A stretch of 64,000 nt of DNA. Source: a virus. Under the pieces are notes generated by a model, which ran no database searches, was not told where the DNA came from, and worked only from the letters and a program-made list of their open reading frames with translations. The number at the start of each line of letters is the position of its first letter. The stretch's first letter is position 1. Position numbers and translations under genes: made by a program. Below are positions 7,158 to 15,700 of the stretch, piece after piece. The stretch lies in the IMG/VR virus record IMGVR_UViG_3300042319_002777, positions 1 to 64,000 of that record. The stretch is one strand, 5' to 3'.

Positions 7158-7697
7158 TCAAAACTTGGAATCGGGCAGCAGCTTCAGCAAGGCAAGGCAC
7201 TCGGCCTGATCGGCAAAAAACCCGTCCCTCAGCCGCACTTTCGATAGCGGAAGATGGTGCTCGCCCGCACCTGTATTCTGAGCAAGCTCGTGTGCGCTGT
7301 CTGCCGCGACACTCAGCGCCTGCCGGATCCGATTCAGCGTGCCCTCCTCAATTGACAGGCAAACCGGCGGAATGTCCACGCTGGAAGAGGGAGTTAGCCC
7401 AATGCCTTGACAATCGGGGCTCTGATAAACCGGGGGAGCACCCTCTTGCGCTGTAGGCGGTGGTGGGGCGTGGAGGTTGTTGGCCATTTCCAGGATTCGA
7501 TGTGTGCCGATGTTCATGCTGTATCCAGGGAAGGCATGGTAACCCACCTCACGCAGGAAGGCGGCAAGGCCGCGTCGGTTGTTTGGGTGAAAAAGGTATC
7601 CCTCAACTAGGCCCCTTGAGACTGAGGCATTGCAAAGGGCGTCGCCCGCCCTCAATACTTCCGGCTTCAGATCCGGGAACTCAATATGCTTGGCCAT
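7158..7697 (-). CDS. hypothetical protein (179 aa), paralogue of the gene at 35450
   Basis: Start chosen at ATG 7697 (MAKHIEFPDLKPEV). The first 100 residues share a pattern with the protein at 35450-35803: an LAAFLRE helix near residue 50, then ANNLHAPPPP near residue 85, after which both become variable. The C-terminal half is specific to this copy. It is the last gene of the reverse-strand lysin cassette. Function unknown. Confidence 0.65.
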   Translation of the reverse strand: MAKHIEFPDLKPEVLRAGDALCNASVSRGLVEGYLFHPNNRRGLAAFLREVGYHAFPGYSMNIGTHRILEMANNLHAPPPPTAQEGAPPVYQSPDCQGIGLTPSSSVDIPPVCLSIEEGTLNRIRQALSVAADSAHELAQNTGAGEHHLPLSKVRLRDGFFADQAECLALLKLLPDSKF

Positions 7698-7727
7698 GAT
7701 GCGTCTCCGTGGCAATAGTGATGGGGA

Positions 7728-7976
7728 TCAGGACAGGGGCGACCCAGCCCGCTCCAGTCTTCTCAGCCCGTCGCTCAGCAGGCCCTCCGCCAGCTGGTCA
7801 ACGGTGACCCCCTGCACGGCGGCCATCGCCTCCAGCCGCTCCACCTCGTCGGGAGAGAGATCAACCAGCAGCTCGGCCATGGGGTCCTCCTCCCTCCACA
7901 GGCTGTAGAACCAGGCGCCGCAGGCGAAAGCCTGCAGCACTATCAGGGTGAGCGCGATGGCCTTGAGGGTGTCCAT
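7728..7976 (-). CDS. small membrane-anchored protein (82 aa)
   Basis: ATG 7976 gives an N-terminal hydrophobic helix (ALTLIVLQAFACGAWFYSL) followed by a charged domain with LSPDEVERLEAM and a second helix, reminiscent of small ribbon-helix or helical-hairpin proteins. It sits in the lysin cassette, so a holin-related or membrane role is possible but unproven. A good reverse promoter lies 32-59 bases upstream. Confidence 0.55.
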   Translation of the reverse strand: MDTLKAIALTLIVLQAFACGAWFYSLWREEDPMAELLVDLSPDEVERLEAMAAVQGVTVDQLAEGLLSDGLRRLERAGSPLS

Positions 7977-8007
7977 GTGATCTGGAAATGGGTGATGATT
8001 CGGGTGC

Positions 8008-8035
8008 ATCCTAGATCAGGATAGGGACAGTGCAA
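8008..8035 (-). promoter_or_regulatory. sigma-70-type promoter for the gene at 7976
   Basis: On the reverse strand TTGCAC (8035-8030), 16-bp spacer, TAGGAT (8013-8008). The -10 box is about 30 nt before ATG 7976. The -35 box lies within one arm of the 8-bp inverted repeat at 8028-8060. Confidence 0.5.
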
Positions 8036-8060
8036 CCGCGCAGCATCTGTGCTTGCACTG
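8028..8060. promoter_or_regulatory. inverted repeat CAGTGCAA / TTGCACTG, operator candidate
   Basis: A perfect 8-bp inverted repeat with 17-bp spacing overlaps the -35 box of the promoter for the gene at 7976. The rest of 8061-8178 holds a small hairpin (CCAGTC/GACTGG) and a G-run but no gene I can support. Confidence 0.4.
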
Positions 8061-8178
8061 GGCGATCTGGGATAACCTGCTGCGGTCCGGGTCGGCCCGA
8101 ATACAACACCAGTCCCTGACTGGGAATCAAGGCGGGGGGGGGGGTGGTGTTCATGGGTTCAGCGGGGGTGGTGGGTGG

Positions 8179-8529
8179 TCATTCGCCTTTCTGTTCACAA
8201 GGTGACAGGTCGTAAGTTTTTGAAAGCATGAGTGCGGCTGCTGCGTACAAAACACCTGTGGCGTGTGTTGCCGATAGGTCAGTGTTGGCGCATTCTTTGA
8301 GGATTCTTTGCAGTAGATCGATTTCGGGATCCACGTAAGAATCCTGCGCAACCCTTGCCGTCTGCAGCGGCAAGGCGGCAATCCTCAGCGCCCAGTTCCC
8401 ATCTGGTCGCTCTTGCCATTCCCCGGCGCGGATACTGCGCCCGCCATCGGTTTCAACCTCAATGAATCGGGGGCCTTCGGGTCCTGGCGGGCCATCAAAG
8501 ATCACATTGATCGGCGCAAAGGTGTCCAT
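8179..8529 (-). CDS. conserved phage hypothetical protein (116 aa)
   Basis: Start taken at ATG 8529 (MDTFAPINVIFDGPPGPE); an in-frame ATG at 8556 would add nine residues. The first 55 residues (FIEVETDGG, then GEWQERPDGNWALRI) match a pattern I know from small phage proteins of unknown function. The C-terminal half is helical. It belongs to the reverse-strand cassette with the lysin. Confidence 0.65.
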   Translation of the reverse strand: MDTFAPINVIFDGPPGPEGPRFIEVETDGGRSIRAGEWQERPDGNWALRIAALPLQTARVAQDSYVDPEIDLLQRILKECANTDLSATHATGVLYAAAALMLSKTYDLSPCEQKGE

Positions 8530-8583
8530 GGGTTTTGTAGGTTGATGGGTGGTCATGGGGCCGTGGCCAATGGGCGGCGCTGC

Positions 8584-8865
8584 TCACGCCACCGGCCCCA
8601 CGCGATGCACGGCCCAGTAGGCAACGGGCCCTGCCTGCTGCAGCCTGCAGTCCAGCAGCTGGTGTTCCAGCAGCGCCGAGATGCGCCAAAGGACCGTGCC
8701 TTGATCGCACGCCCATCGGGCCTGCAGCTCCAGAGAGGTGATCTCCGGGATCAGGCCCGCCCGGATGCGCATTCCCAGCCATTGCGACAGATCGAGGCAG
8801 TCGAGCAGGGTGGTGGGCTGCACATAGGCGCGTCGTGCCAGCAGGGTGCGGACGAGATCAGTCAT
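8584..8865 (-). CDS. hypothetical small helical protein (93 aa), HTH-like
   Basis: ATG 8865 overlaps the end of the upstream gene by 8 nt. The 93-residue product contains a helix-turn-helix-like segment (TSLELQARWACDQGTVLWRISALLEHQ, split here by position: about residues 40-66) and could be a small winged-helix regulator. There is no further support. Confidence 0.5.
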   Translation of the reverse strand: MTDLVRTLLARRAYVQPTTLLDCLDLSQWLGMRIRAGLIPEITSLELQARWACDQGTVLWRISALLEHQLLDCRLQQAGPVAYWAVHRVGPVA

Positions 8866-9082
8866 GCCTCCCACCCCACTTCTTCCGCTGGAACCCCCGC
8901 ACTGAATCCCGGCGCATCAGCACGTGGGGGCCACCGCCGATGGGGATCAAGCACACGTGACCCGGCAGGTCGGGCAGGCCGCGAGGGGTGTAGGTGCGGC
9001 CATCGGGCCCGGCCCAGAAGTCACCGAGGCGGAACCGATCGGCGCGAGGCGTGATGATCCCGGTGAAGGCGGTTTTTTTCAT
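8858..9082 (-). CDS. hypothetical protein (74 aa)
   Basis: ATG 9082 (MKKTAFTG) overlaps the upstream gene by 4 nt. The 74-residue product is a short beta-rich protein with LPGHVCLIPIGGG in the middle and a basic end. Two in-frame codons further upstream are less likely starts because the ATGA overlap is the rule here. Function unknown. Confidence 0.55.
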   Translation of the reverse strand: MKKTAFTGIITPRADRFRLGDFWAGPDGRTYTPRGLPDLPGHVCLIPIGGGPHVLMRRDSVRGFQRKKWGGRHD

Positions 9083-9450
9083 GGCCGACCCCCTTCGCTG
9101 CAGCAATAGGCCTCGCAGGATCGAGCCCAGTCGTGGTTGTCCGTCGCCTCGGGGAAGTGAAGACTGCAGAAGCCGTAGAACCTTCGCTCCGTGCCGCCCG
9201 TTGTGCGCCGATATGGCCTCTCCTCAAACAGGCGGCACGACCGGCACGTGCGAACGATGTCGGCCACGGGGATGCGTGGCAGCTCTGACGCATAGGAGGC
9301 CCACATCATGCCAACCCGCACACGGCGCACCGCCTCGGCATTCATATCCAGCCGGCGGCCGATGACCGCGTGAGCGATGTCGGCGGGGGTCTCCAGGATG
9401 GCCCTAGCGAGCGTCTCCCTGGTCGCGTCGTCGTAGGTGCGGCGGCTCAT
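9079..9450 (-). CDS. cysteine-rich HTH-like protein (123 aa)
   Basis: ATG 9450 overlaps the lysin stop. Residues 10-55 look like a helix-turn-helix (ETPADIAHAVIGRRLDMN). The C-terminal half has six cysteines, in CRSC, CSLHF, SCEAYCC, suggesting bound metal. It is translationally coupled to the lysin, and a regulatory or lysis-associated role is possible. Confidence 0.6.
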   Translation of the reverse strand: MSRRTYDDATRETLARAILETPADIAHAVIGRRLDMNAEAVRRVRVGMMWASYASELPRIPVADIVRTCRSCRLFEERPYRRTTGGTERRFYGFCSLHFPEATDNHDWARSCEAYCCSEGGRP

Positions 9451-10532
9451 GCAGCCTCCTGCAGCACGCTGATCCAGACGGTTCCCATGTCGAGCAGAGG
9501 CAGGATCCGATCCCTCAGATCCTGGTTGTGGAGGCGGATGCAGCCGAGGGTCGGGTGCAGCTCCTGCCGAGGGTTCCAGGCCCCCGGCCACCCGCAGGCA
9601 CTGCCGCCGCCGTGCAGCATGATCCCGTCTCTATAGGGCCGTGACGTGGGCCCCTCCTGCCCTTCCAAGCCCTCCATGTCGAACGAATACCAGCCGTAGG
9701 CGCGGCGATCGGGGGTGAAGGTTGCGGTCCGGTCCTGTTCGTAGTCCCGATGGATGCCCTTCGGGTTGATCCGGTAGAGCCCCGGCGGGGTGTCGGTGCC
9801 CGTGCGGTTCCATTCGGCCTCTTTGCCCTGCCCACGGCACAAACAGGGGATCCTCCACAGCCGGCGCCCGTCATGGGTCCAGGCCGTGAGGGTTTCGTTC
9901 ACGTCGTTGGCGATCAGGTGGTGATCACCGGGCTTCAGATCGGGGCGGATCTTTGGACCCACCATCCCCGGCGGCCAGATCGGCGGGCCCTGGGGGACGG
10001 GCATGATCGGGGGGCGTGGTGGCGTGGCGGTCGTGACAGGGGCGGGAGCGCCGGCCACGAACAGGGCCACCTCTGCCGCCCGGCGCCGCACCAGGCCCGC
10101 CATGATCTTCTTCCCGGCCTTGCTCCAGCGGGGCAGCTCGGCCTTCACCACGGCCTCGGGGTTCTCGCCGGCCAACAGGCGCCGCCGCAGGGTGGAAATC
10201 TCCAGGCTCCTGGGGCCCACGTTGAAGGTAAAGCTGATCAATGCCGCCTGCTGCTTCGGGGTCCACGTCCCGGCCATCGGGAGCAGCCGGAACACCTCGG
10301 CGGCGGCGCGGTTGATGTCCGTGGTCAGCATGCCCTCAGCGACCGCCTGGGTGATCACGGCGCCCTCCACCACGTCGGACCCGGTGTGCCCGTAGCCGAT
10401 GGTCCAGGGATCGCCCCCGCTGCCGGGGTCGGGGTAGGCGGTGAGGTGGCACCCTTCGAACTCGGCGACGATCTGCCGGGCTGGGGCCAGCCACTGGGGA
10501 TCGGGGGGAGTGGAAGCGCTCTTGGTGCTCAT
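9447..10532 (-). CDS. two-domain endolysin: GH24 lysozyme plus YkuD-type L,D-transpeptidase domain (361 aa)
   Basis: Residues about 15-150 form a phage-type lysozyme (GH24): EFEGCHLTAYPDPG and TIGYGHT place the usual Glu, Asp and Thr. After a Pro-rich linker, residues about 200-358 resemble a YkuD domain, with MLHGGG and the catalytic-type motif HPTLGCIRLHN holding the conserved His and Cys. The enzyme would cut glycan strands and act on peptide cross-links. Start set at ATG 10532, which shares a base with the upstream stop. No signal peptide is obvious, so it should need a holin. Confidence 0.8.
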   Translation of the reverse strand: MSTKSASTPPDPQWLAPARQIVAEFEGCHLTAYPDPGSGGDPWTIGYGHTGSDVVEGAVITQAVAEGMLTTDINRAAAEVFRLLPMAGTWTPKQQAALISFTFNVGPRSLEISTLRRRLLAGENPEAVVKAELPRWSKAGKKIMAGLVRRRAAEVALFVAGAPAPVTTATPPRPPIMPVPQGPPIWPPGMVGPKIRPDLKPGDHHLIANDVNETLTAWTHDGRRLWRIPCLCRGQGKEAEWNRTGTDTPPGLYRINPKGIHRDYEQDRTATFTPDRRAYGWYSFDMEGLEGQEGPTSRPYRDGIMLHGGGSACGWPGAWNPRQELHPTLGCIRLHNQDLRDRILPLLDMGTVWISVLQEAA

Positions 10533-10699
10533 CAGAGAGGCCATTCGGAGATCGTCTGCCAGCCCTCGCCCTGCAGCCGGGCCACCTCGGCGGCGACCTG
10601 CTCGGGGAGCACGTCCACCACCAGCGACCTGCTGCCCTCCTGACCGGGCGGGAGGGCCGTTGGCTCCTCACAGATCAGCCGAACGAGGCCGCAGGTCAT
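10532..10699 (-). CDS. small hypothetical protein (55 aa)
   Basis: ATG 10699 (MTCGLVRLICEEPT) opens 55 residues ending GEGWQTISEWPL. It overlaps both neighbours (ATGA upstream, TGATG downstream), which supports its reality. The pattern VLPEQVAAEVARLQGEGW is typical of small phage proteins of unknown function located near lysis genes. Confidence 0.55.
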   Translation of the reverse strand: MTCGLVRLICEEPTALPPGQEGSRSLVVDVLPEQVAAEVARLQGEGWQTISEWPL

Positions 10700-10914
10700 C
10701 GCCGCATCCCCTGGCGCATCGCCCAGGCCGTGGCTGCCTTTTGGGCGTACCACGACTGGAGCAGGAGCTTCGCCAGGTTGCGGAGGCTCAGCACGTCGTC
10801 CACCTCGTCAAGGAGGCGGCCTATGCGCTCAATCTCAAACGCCTGGGCGGTGCTCAGCTCCATGCCTGCGGGGTCCGCGGGGAGGAAACCGGCAACAGGA
10901 TCGGGGGCTGGCAT
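10696..10914 (-). CDS. small cyanophage protein with an NblA-like pattern (72 aa)
   Basis: The C-terminal 55 residues (MELSTAQAFEIERIG, then LRNLAKLLLQSWYAQ) follow the two-helix layout of NblA, the adaptor that triggers phycobilisome breakdown: LSxxQxFEI, a gap, then a Leu-rich helix. Starts at 10914 and 10863 are both possible; 10863 would give a typical NblA length. The match is weak and by eye only, and some conserved cyanobacterial proteins of unknown role look similar. It heads the reverse-strand lysin cassette. Confidence 0.5.
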   Translation of the reverse strand: MPAPDPVAGFLPADPAGMELSTAQAFEIERIGRLLDEVDDVLSLRNLAKLLLQSWYAQKAATAWAMRQGMRR

Positions 10915-10981
10915 GGCAGCAGAATAGCTACCCAAATCCAGATAAGCATCAGGTCGGCGGGAGGATCCATAACTGGGCCAG

Positions 10982-10992
10982 CGGGAAAACTG
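10982..10992 (+). promoter_or_regulatory. late-gene element copy 6
   Basis: CGGGAAAACTG followed by CGGCAGAA. The core ends 26 nt before ATG 11018, inside the divergent region between the lysin cassette and basic protein 2. Confidence 0.6.
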
Positions 10993-11017
10993 CGGCAGAA
11001 GCTCCGACCGCTCCGCC

Positions 11018-12208
11018 ATGCCACGAGGCCGCCGCGCCAGTTACACCCGCGACAACAGTGGCCGGTTCGCCAGCTCGCCAGGCGGCGGGGCCCCAAAGCG
11101 GAGCACCCCAGCGACCCGGCGGGCGGCCACCAGGGCGGGGAACCGGCTGAACCGGGACAACAGCGGGCGGATCAGCGGGATCGGCCGGAATGGGGCCACG
11201 GTGCGCGGCGGGAGACTGAAGACGGCCAAGGGGAACAAGCGGGCCACGCAGCTCACCACCCTGCGGCCGGCAGGGTTCCGGGGCGGCACGATCGCTAAGG
11301 GTGGCCGGGGCGTGCGCGGGATGGTTGCGCGGAGCCTGGCAGCGGCGCGGAAAGGGCGGGCGGGAGCGCAGACGGCTCAGGCCAGTTCAATGCCGCGTCG
11401 CGTCCCTGCTGCGCAGCGGCCGGGATCGCTCACCTCCACCCTGCGGGGCACCCTGCGGGCCGTGGCGCGGGCTGACGCCGCTCGCATCCGCGAGCTGGAG
11501 GCGATCACGGGCCAGAAGATCAAGCCCGCCGCAGCGGGGACCAGGGCCGGCACAGAGGCAGGCGCAAGGGTGCGGGGCGCCGCCAAGGGCGGGAAGGTGG
11601 CGGGCGCCCTGCGGGCAGGCCTGCGGGAGCTGGCCCAGTCGGACGCCAGGACCGCTCGGGAGATGGCCGCGATCGTGCGCGATGCCACCCCAAAGGTGGC
11701 CGGCGGCAAGGGCGGCAAGGCGATTCGTGGGGGGCGGGCGGCATTGCCGGCGGCGGCGCGGAAGGAGCGGATGGCGGCGGCTAAGCCGGTGGCGGCCAAG
11801 CAGCAACCGCAGAAGCCCTCTAAGAAGCCCGCAAAACCCGCACGGGCACGGCGCTCAAAGCCTGATCTGAGTCAAGGCTCATTTGAGCGCCGTGCTCGCG
11901 CCACTGAGAAGCGTGCAAAAGCCGCTGAGCGTGTTGTGTCAGCTATTGATCGCTTTAACCCCGCCAATCGCAGGTTGGTAAATCGCGCCAATTCGCTCCG
12001 ATCTGCGGCGGACAGTTATGCGTACTACGCACGGAGAGGCAAGAACGATCCTGATTTTTCAGCCGCTGATCTCTTTAAGGGAAGAAGCAGGAGTTCTACC
12101 GCTCCAAGGCTGACGCGCAGCGAAAAAGCGGCTGCCACTCGCCGCGCAAAAGCTGATAAGCGCTTCCGCGAGAACGTCCGCAGGATGGAGCAAGACCGCC
12201 GCCGCTAA
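11018..12208 (+). CDS. highly basic Lys/Arg/Ala-rich late protein 2 (396 aa)
   Basis: A paralogue of the proteins at 2479 and 61598. SYTRDNSGRFAS appears at about residues 8-19, and a second copy, NRDNSGRISGIGRNGATVR, at about 45-63, matching the second copy in protein 3. The middle is low-complexity Ala/Arg/Gly/Lys, and the last 120 residues are basic helices encoded by less GC-rich DNA. It precedes the tail terminator and tape measure genes. Confidence 0.75.
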   Translation: MPRGRRASYTRDNSGRFASSPGGGAPKRSTPATRRAATRAGNRLNRDNSGRISGIGRNGATVRGGRLKTAKGNKRATQLTTLRPAGFRGGTIAKGGRGVRGMVARSLAAARKGRAGAQTAQASSMPRRVPAAQRPGSLTSTLRGTLRAVARADAARIRELEAITGQKIKPAAAGTRAGTEAGARVRGAAKGGKVAGALRAGLRELAQSDARTAREMAAIVRDATPKVAGGKGGKAIRGGRAALPAAARKERMAAAKPVAAKQQPQKPSKKPAKPARARRSKPDLSQGSFERRARATEKRAKAAERVVSAIDRFNPANRRLVNRANSLRSAADSYAYYARRGKNDPDFSAADLFKGRSRSSTAPRLTRSEKAAATRRAKADKRFRENVRRMEQDRRR

Positions 12209-12210
12209 CC

Positions 12211-12651
12211 ATGCCCCTCCCCACCACCACCCTGGCCCTGTTCGACCTCCTGGCGGCCGACGCGGTGCTCACCCCCCTCCTGGGGGTCCACGTGCTGGCC
12301 GGCGGCACCACTCGCCGCGCCCTGGCCCACTTCTGGCCAAAGGAGACGATCGAGCCCACCACGCAGCCTGCGGGGGTGGAGATCGTGGTGTGGCGCTCGC
12401 CGATGGGCACAGCCACCACGCCAACCCAGACCGGGGAGGTGGACGTGCGGCCCACCTTCCGCCTGTCGGTGACCCAGTGGGAGCCTCCAACCGCCGGGGG
12501 TGCCTGCAATCAACTCGCCGTGGTGAACCGCCTCCTGCAGCTCCTGCCGGGGGCCAATGCCTCGGACGTGACCATCGACGGGCTCACTACGGGCCTGCAG
12601 CAGCATTCGGTCACGTGGGCGTGTCCAGTGGCGGTGCTGCAGCGGGGGTGA
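12211..12651 (+). CDS. probable tail terminator protein (146 aa)
   Basis: A 146-residue protein starting 2 nt after basic protein 2. The layout, an N-terminal helix (LALFDLLAADAVLTPLLG), a central beta part with RPTFRLSVTQW and a helix before a final strand, resembles tail terminator/gpU-like proteins, which cap the tube. The position just before the tape measure gene is consistent. Confidence is moderate because no invariant motif defines this family. Confidence 0.55.
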   Translation: MPLPTTTLALFDLLAADAVLTPLLGVHVLAGGTTRRALAHFWPKETIEPTTQPAGVEIVVWRSPMGTATTPTQTGEVDVRPTFRLSVTQWEPPTAGGACNQLAVVNRLLQLLPGANASDVTIDGLTTGLQQHSVTWACPVAVLQRG

Positions 12652-12760
12652 TCGGGCACCACCACCCCAAGACCGAAAGCCCTTGGCACCACTAACGGCG
12701 CCGAACTTTCGCCGGCCCCAGAGACCGCTCCGGGCACCACCGCTGCAGCGCCCCTGATGG

Positions 12761-12771
12761 CGGGAAAACTG
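12761..12771 (+). promoter_or_regulatory. late-gene element copy 7
   Basis: CGGGAAAACTG followed by CACCAGTA. The core ends 25 nt before the GTG start at 12796, which supports that non-ATG start. Confidence 0.6.
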
Positions 12772-12795
12772 CACCAGTAGCGCGGCGCGGCTCGG

Positions 12796-15700
12796 GTGGC
12801 AGATCTTCAGGTATCGCTGGCCCTCCTGCTGGAGAACGAGGCGGAGCTGGCGCGGGCCCTGGAGGCGGCCGGCGGGAAGGTCGGTCGGGATTTTGGTAAC
12901 CGGCTCAGTGGTGAGGCGAAGAAGGCGTTTGACGAGCTGATAGCGCAGGCGGAGAAGGCCGCCAAAGAGGTAGGGGTCCAGTTCAGTAAGCAGGATCTGC
13001 GCTTCCGGGACAAGCAAGGCAAGTTCCTGTCGGATGACGCGATCCGCCAGCTCCAGCAGGCCAACAAGGGTTTTGACGAGGCGGTGCAGGGGCTCGGCCG
13101 CCTCCGATCGGCTCTGAGTGAAACCAGCCGGGAAGGTGCCCGCGGGATGAACCTGCTGGAGGCCGCCGTCACCGGTGTGGCCGTCAGTCTCACGAGCAAG
13201 CTCACCGACGCAGCTGGGACCGCCCTGGGCAGCGTGCGGGGCCTCGTGCAGGGGTTCCTGGAGCTGGACGGTGAGCTCCGCCTGGCCGCCGCTGCCGCGG
13301 GGGAAACGGGGGGTTACCAGCGCCTTAGCCAGATCGTGGATCAGGTGGGCATCGATGCGGCCGGCACCACCAAGCAGGTGGCGGAGCTGGCCACCAGCCT
13401 TGTGCGGGCCGGTTTCAGCATCTCCGAGGTAGAGGGGGCCCTGGCCGGCGTGGTTCGCGGCGCCGAGGCCACCGGGACCGGGTTTGAGGCCTTCGGGAAC
13501 ATCGTGGGCAACACCCTGCGGGGGTTTGGGTTGGAGGTGGATAAAACGGCTCAGGTTGTAGACGTTATAACGAAAACGGTCAACGCCAGTAACGCCTCAG
13601 TTGAAGGATTAGGTTATACATTTCAGTACACCGCGCCAATCGCAAAGGCTTTGGGCGTGAGCCTGGAAGACGTTGCGGCTGCGACGGGTTTAATGGCCAA
13701 CGCGGGCATTCAGGGCAGTGTTGCCGGCACTGGCCTTCGCACATTCCTGGAGAAGATTCAGCAGGCATCTAAAGGCGCGTCGCCAGAGGTGCTGGGGCTT
13801 TCCCGTGGCTCTGAGCGGCTACAGAAGGTGATGGCCATGCTCGGCGCTACCGTCGTTGATTCAAGCGGGAAGCTTATAGGCCTTGAGCAAGTTTTCCTGC
13901 AGCTAAAGGCTGGCATGGACAAGCTAAGCCAAGCCGACAAGGTGCAGCTGACTAACGTTTTATTCGGTGATGATGCCTCGTCTAAAGTCATGGCCATCAC
14001 CAATCAAAGTACGGCGAGCATCACAAAGATGTTTCGCGAGATATACAACAGCAAAGGGGCCACCGATACCGCTCGCACCGCCATGAGCGGCTTGGGCCTG
14101 GAAATCCAGCAGCTCAGCGGCACCATGGACAGCCTCCGCAACAACATCGGCGGTGTGATGGCTGCAGGCCTCCGGCCCCTGGTGCAGGCGGCCAACCTTG
14201 CCGTCGGGGCTATCTCGGGCCTACCCAGGCCGGTGAAGGACACCGGGGCGGCGCTGATCGCCTTGGGGATTGCCTCCACAGGCGCCGCGATCAGCATTGC
14301 TGCGCTCAATCTGGTGCTGGCCCAGACCGGCGGGCTTGCGGGCTTGGCCGTTGCCGGGATCGGGGGGAGCCTTGCGATCGTGGCCGCCGCCACCGCCGGG
14401 ATCCTGCTGGCAACCGGGGCGTTCAACGAGATGGATCAGACCACCAAAACCCTGGTTCAAACCACCATCGCACTGGGGGCCGGCGTCCTGGTGTTCCGGG
14501 GTATCGCCGCAGCCGCTGGAATCGCTGCAACCGGGCTGAGCTTGCTCAACATTCAACTCGGCAGGACAGCCGTGCTCACCTCCTTGGCCTCTGGCGCCGC
14601 AAGGGGTGGATTCATCGCTGGACTGGTCGGCGCTGCCGCAACCGCCGCGGGCGTGTACGCGGTGCTCAACAACAACATCAAGGCGACAGGCCAGGAAACC
14701 GAAGCACTCAGCGGCAAGGCCCGCGAACTGAAAGATCAGATCGCGCAGCTTCAAAAAGAGATTGCAGACGGGAAAAAACTGGGCATTGATACCACCGAGG
14801 CACAGAAGCGGGTGAATGAGCTTTACATGCAGCTGCGAGAAGTTGAGGGACCGCTGGAGATCAAGCTGAGCATTGATAAGGCGAAGGCTGAGCTTAAGAC
14901 GCTGAAAGAGGAGTATGACAAGCTGGGAGAAGGGGACAGGCAAAAGGCGCCACTGCAGGCCAAGGTGAACGGCGCTGAGCGCTACCTCAAGCTGCTGCAG
15001 GAGATCGACCGGGGCCAGGCCGTTACAGACGCTTCCCCGGTGGCCCAACAGGGCGCCAAGGATCTCGCTGAGCTTGAGAAGCGGGTTAAGGGGCTGCTGG
15101 CCAAGAAAATCAGCCTCCCCGTTGGCGCCCCCGAGCAGAAAGACATAGACGAAGCCTTGGATGTTTATCAGCGCCAGATAGATCTTAGAAAGGTCGGGAT
15201 TAAGACGGTGATCAACCGAGAGGAGGCCTTGCGGCAGCTCAGCGGCCTGCAAGGTGACATCGCCGTAGCGCTGTCCAAGGGCGCCGATCCGTCCAGGCTC
15301 CGCAGTCAACTACTCCCGCTGCAAATTCAAGTCAGGAATCTTGACCTTGAGCGGGACAAGATCAACAAGGATCTAGCGGCAACATTGGATCGGCAGGTTG
15401 CCGCAGACGGCAGGCGGGTGCTCACCTCAAAGGAGCAACTGGAGGTAGCGAAGGGCAAGCTCAGCGTGCAACAGGCCAGCGCCAACCTGGACGAGAAAGC
15501 GGCGGCGCAATTCACCGCTCGGCTGCGTTACATCCAGCAAGCGGCCGATGCCTACGTGAACCTCGCCAGCGCTCAGGCGGCCCTGGCACAGAGCGGCTTT
15601 GACGTGGAGCGCAGTCGCAATAGCAACCGCCTCAGCCTGGCAGAGAAGGAGCTGCAGTTCCTGCGGGGGCGCGGGGCTAACGCACAGGTGATTCAGCAGG

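Noticed and set aside
8095-8130. tRNA-like hairpin CCAGTCCCTGACTGG
   Set aside because: Only one stem is visible; no acceptor stem, anticodon loop or CCA can be drawn.
8131-8150. G-run upstream of the gene at 7976
   Set aside because: A ten-G stretch could allow slippage or phase variation, but it lies in non-coding DNA with no clear promoter placement, and may be an assembly-prone site.
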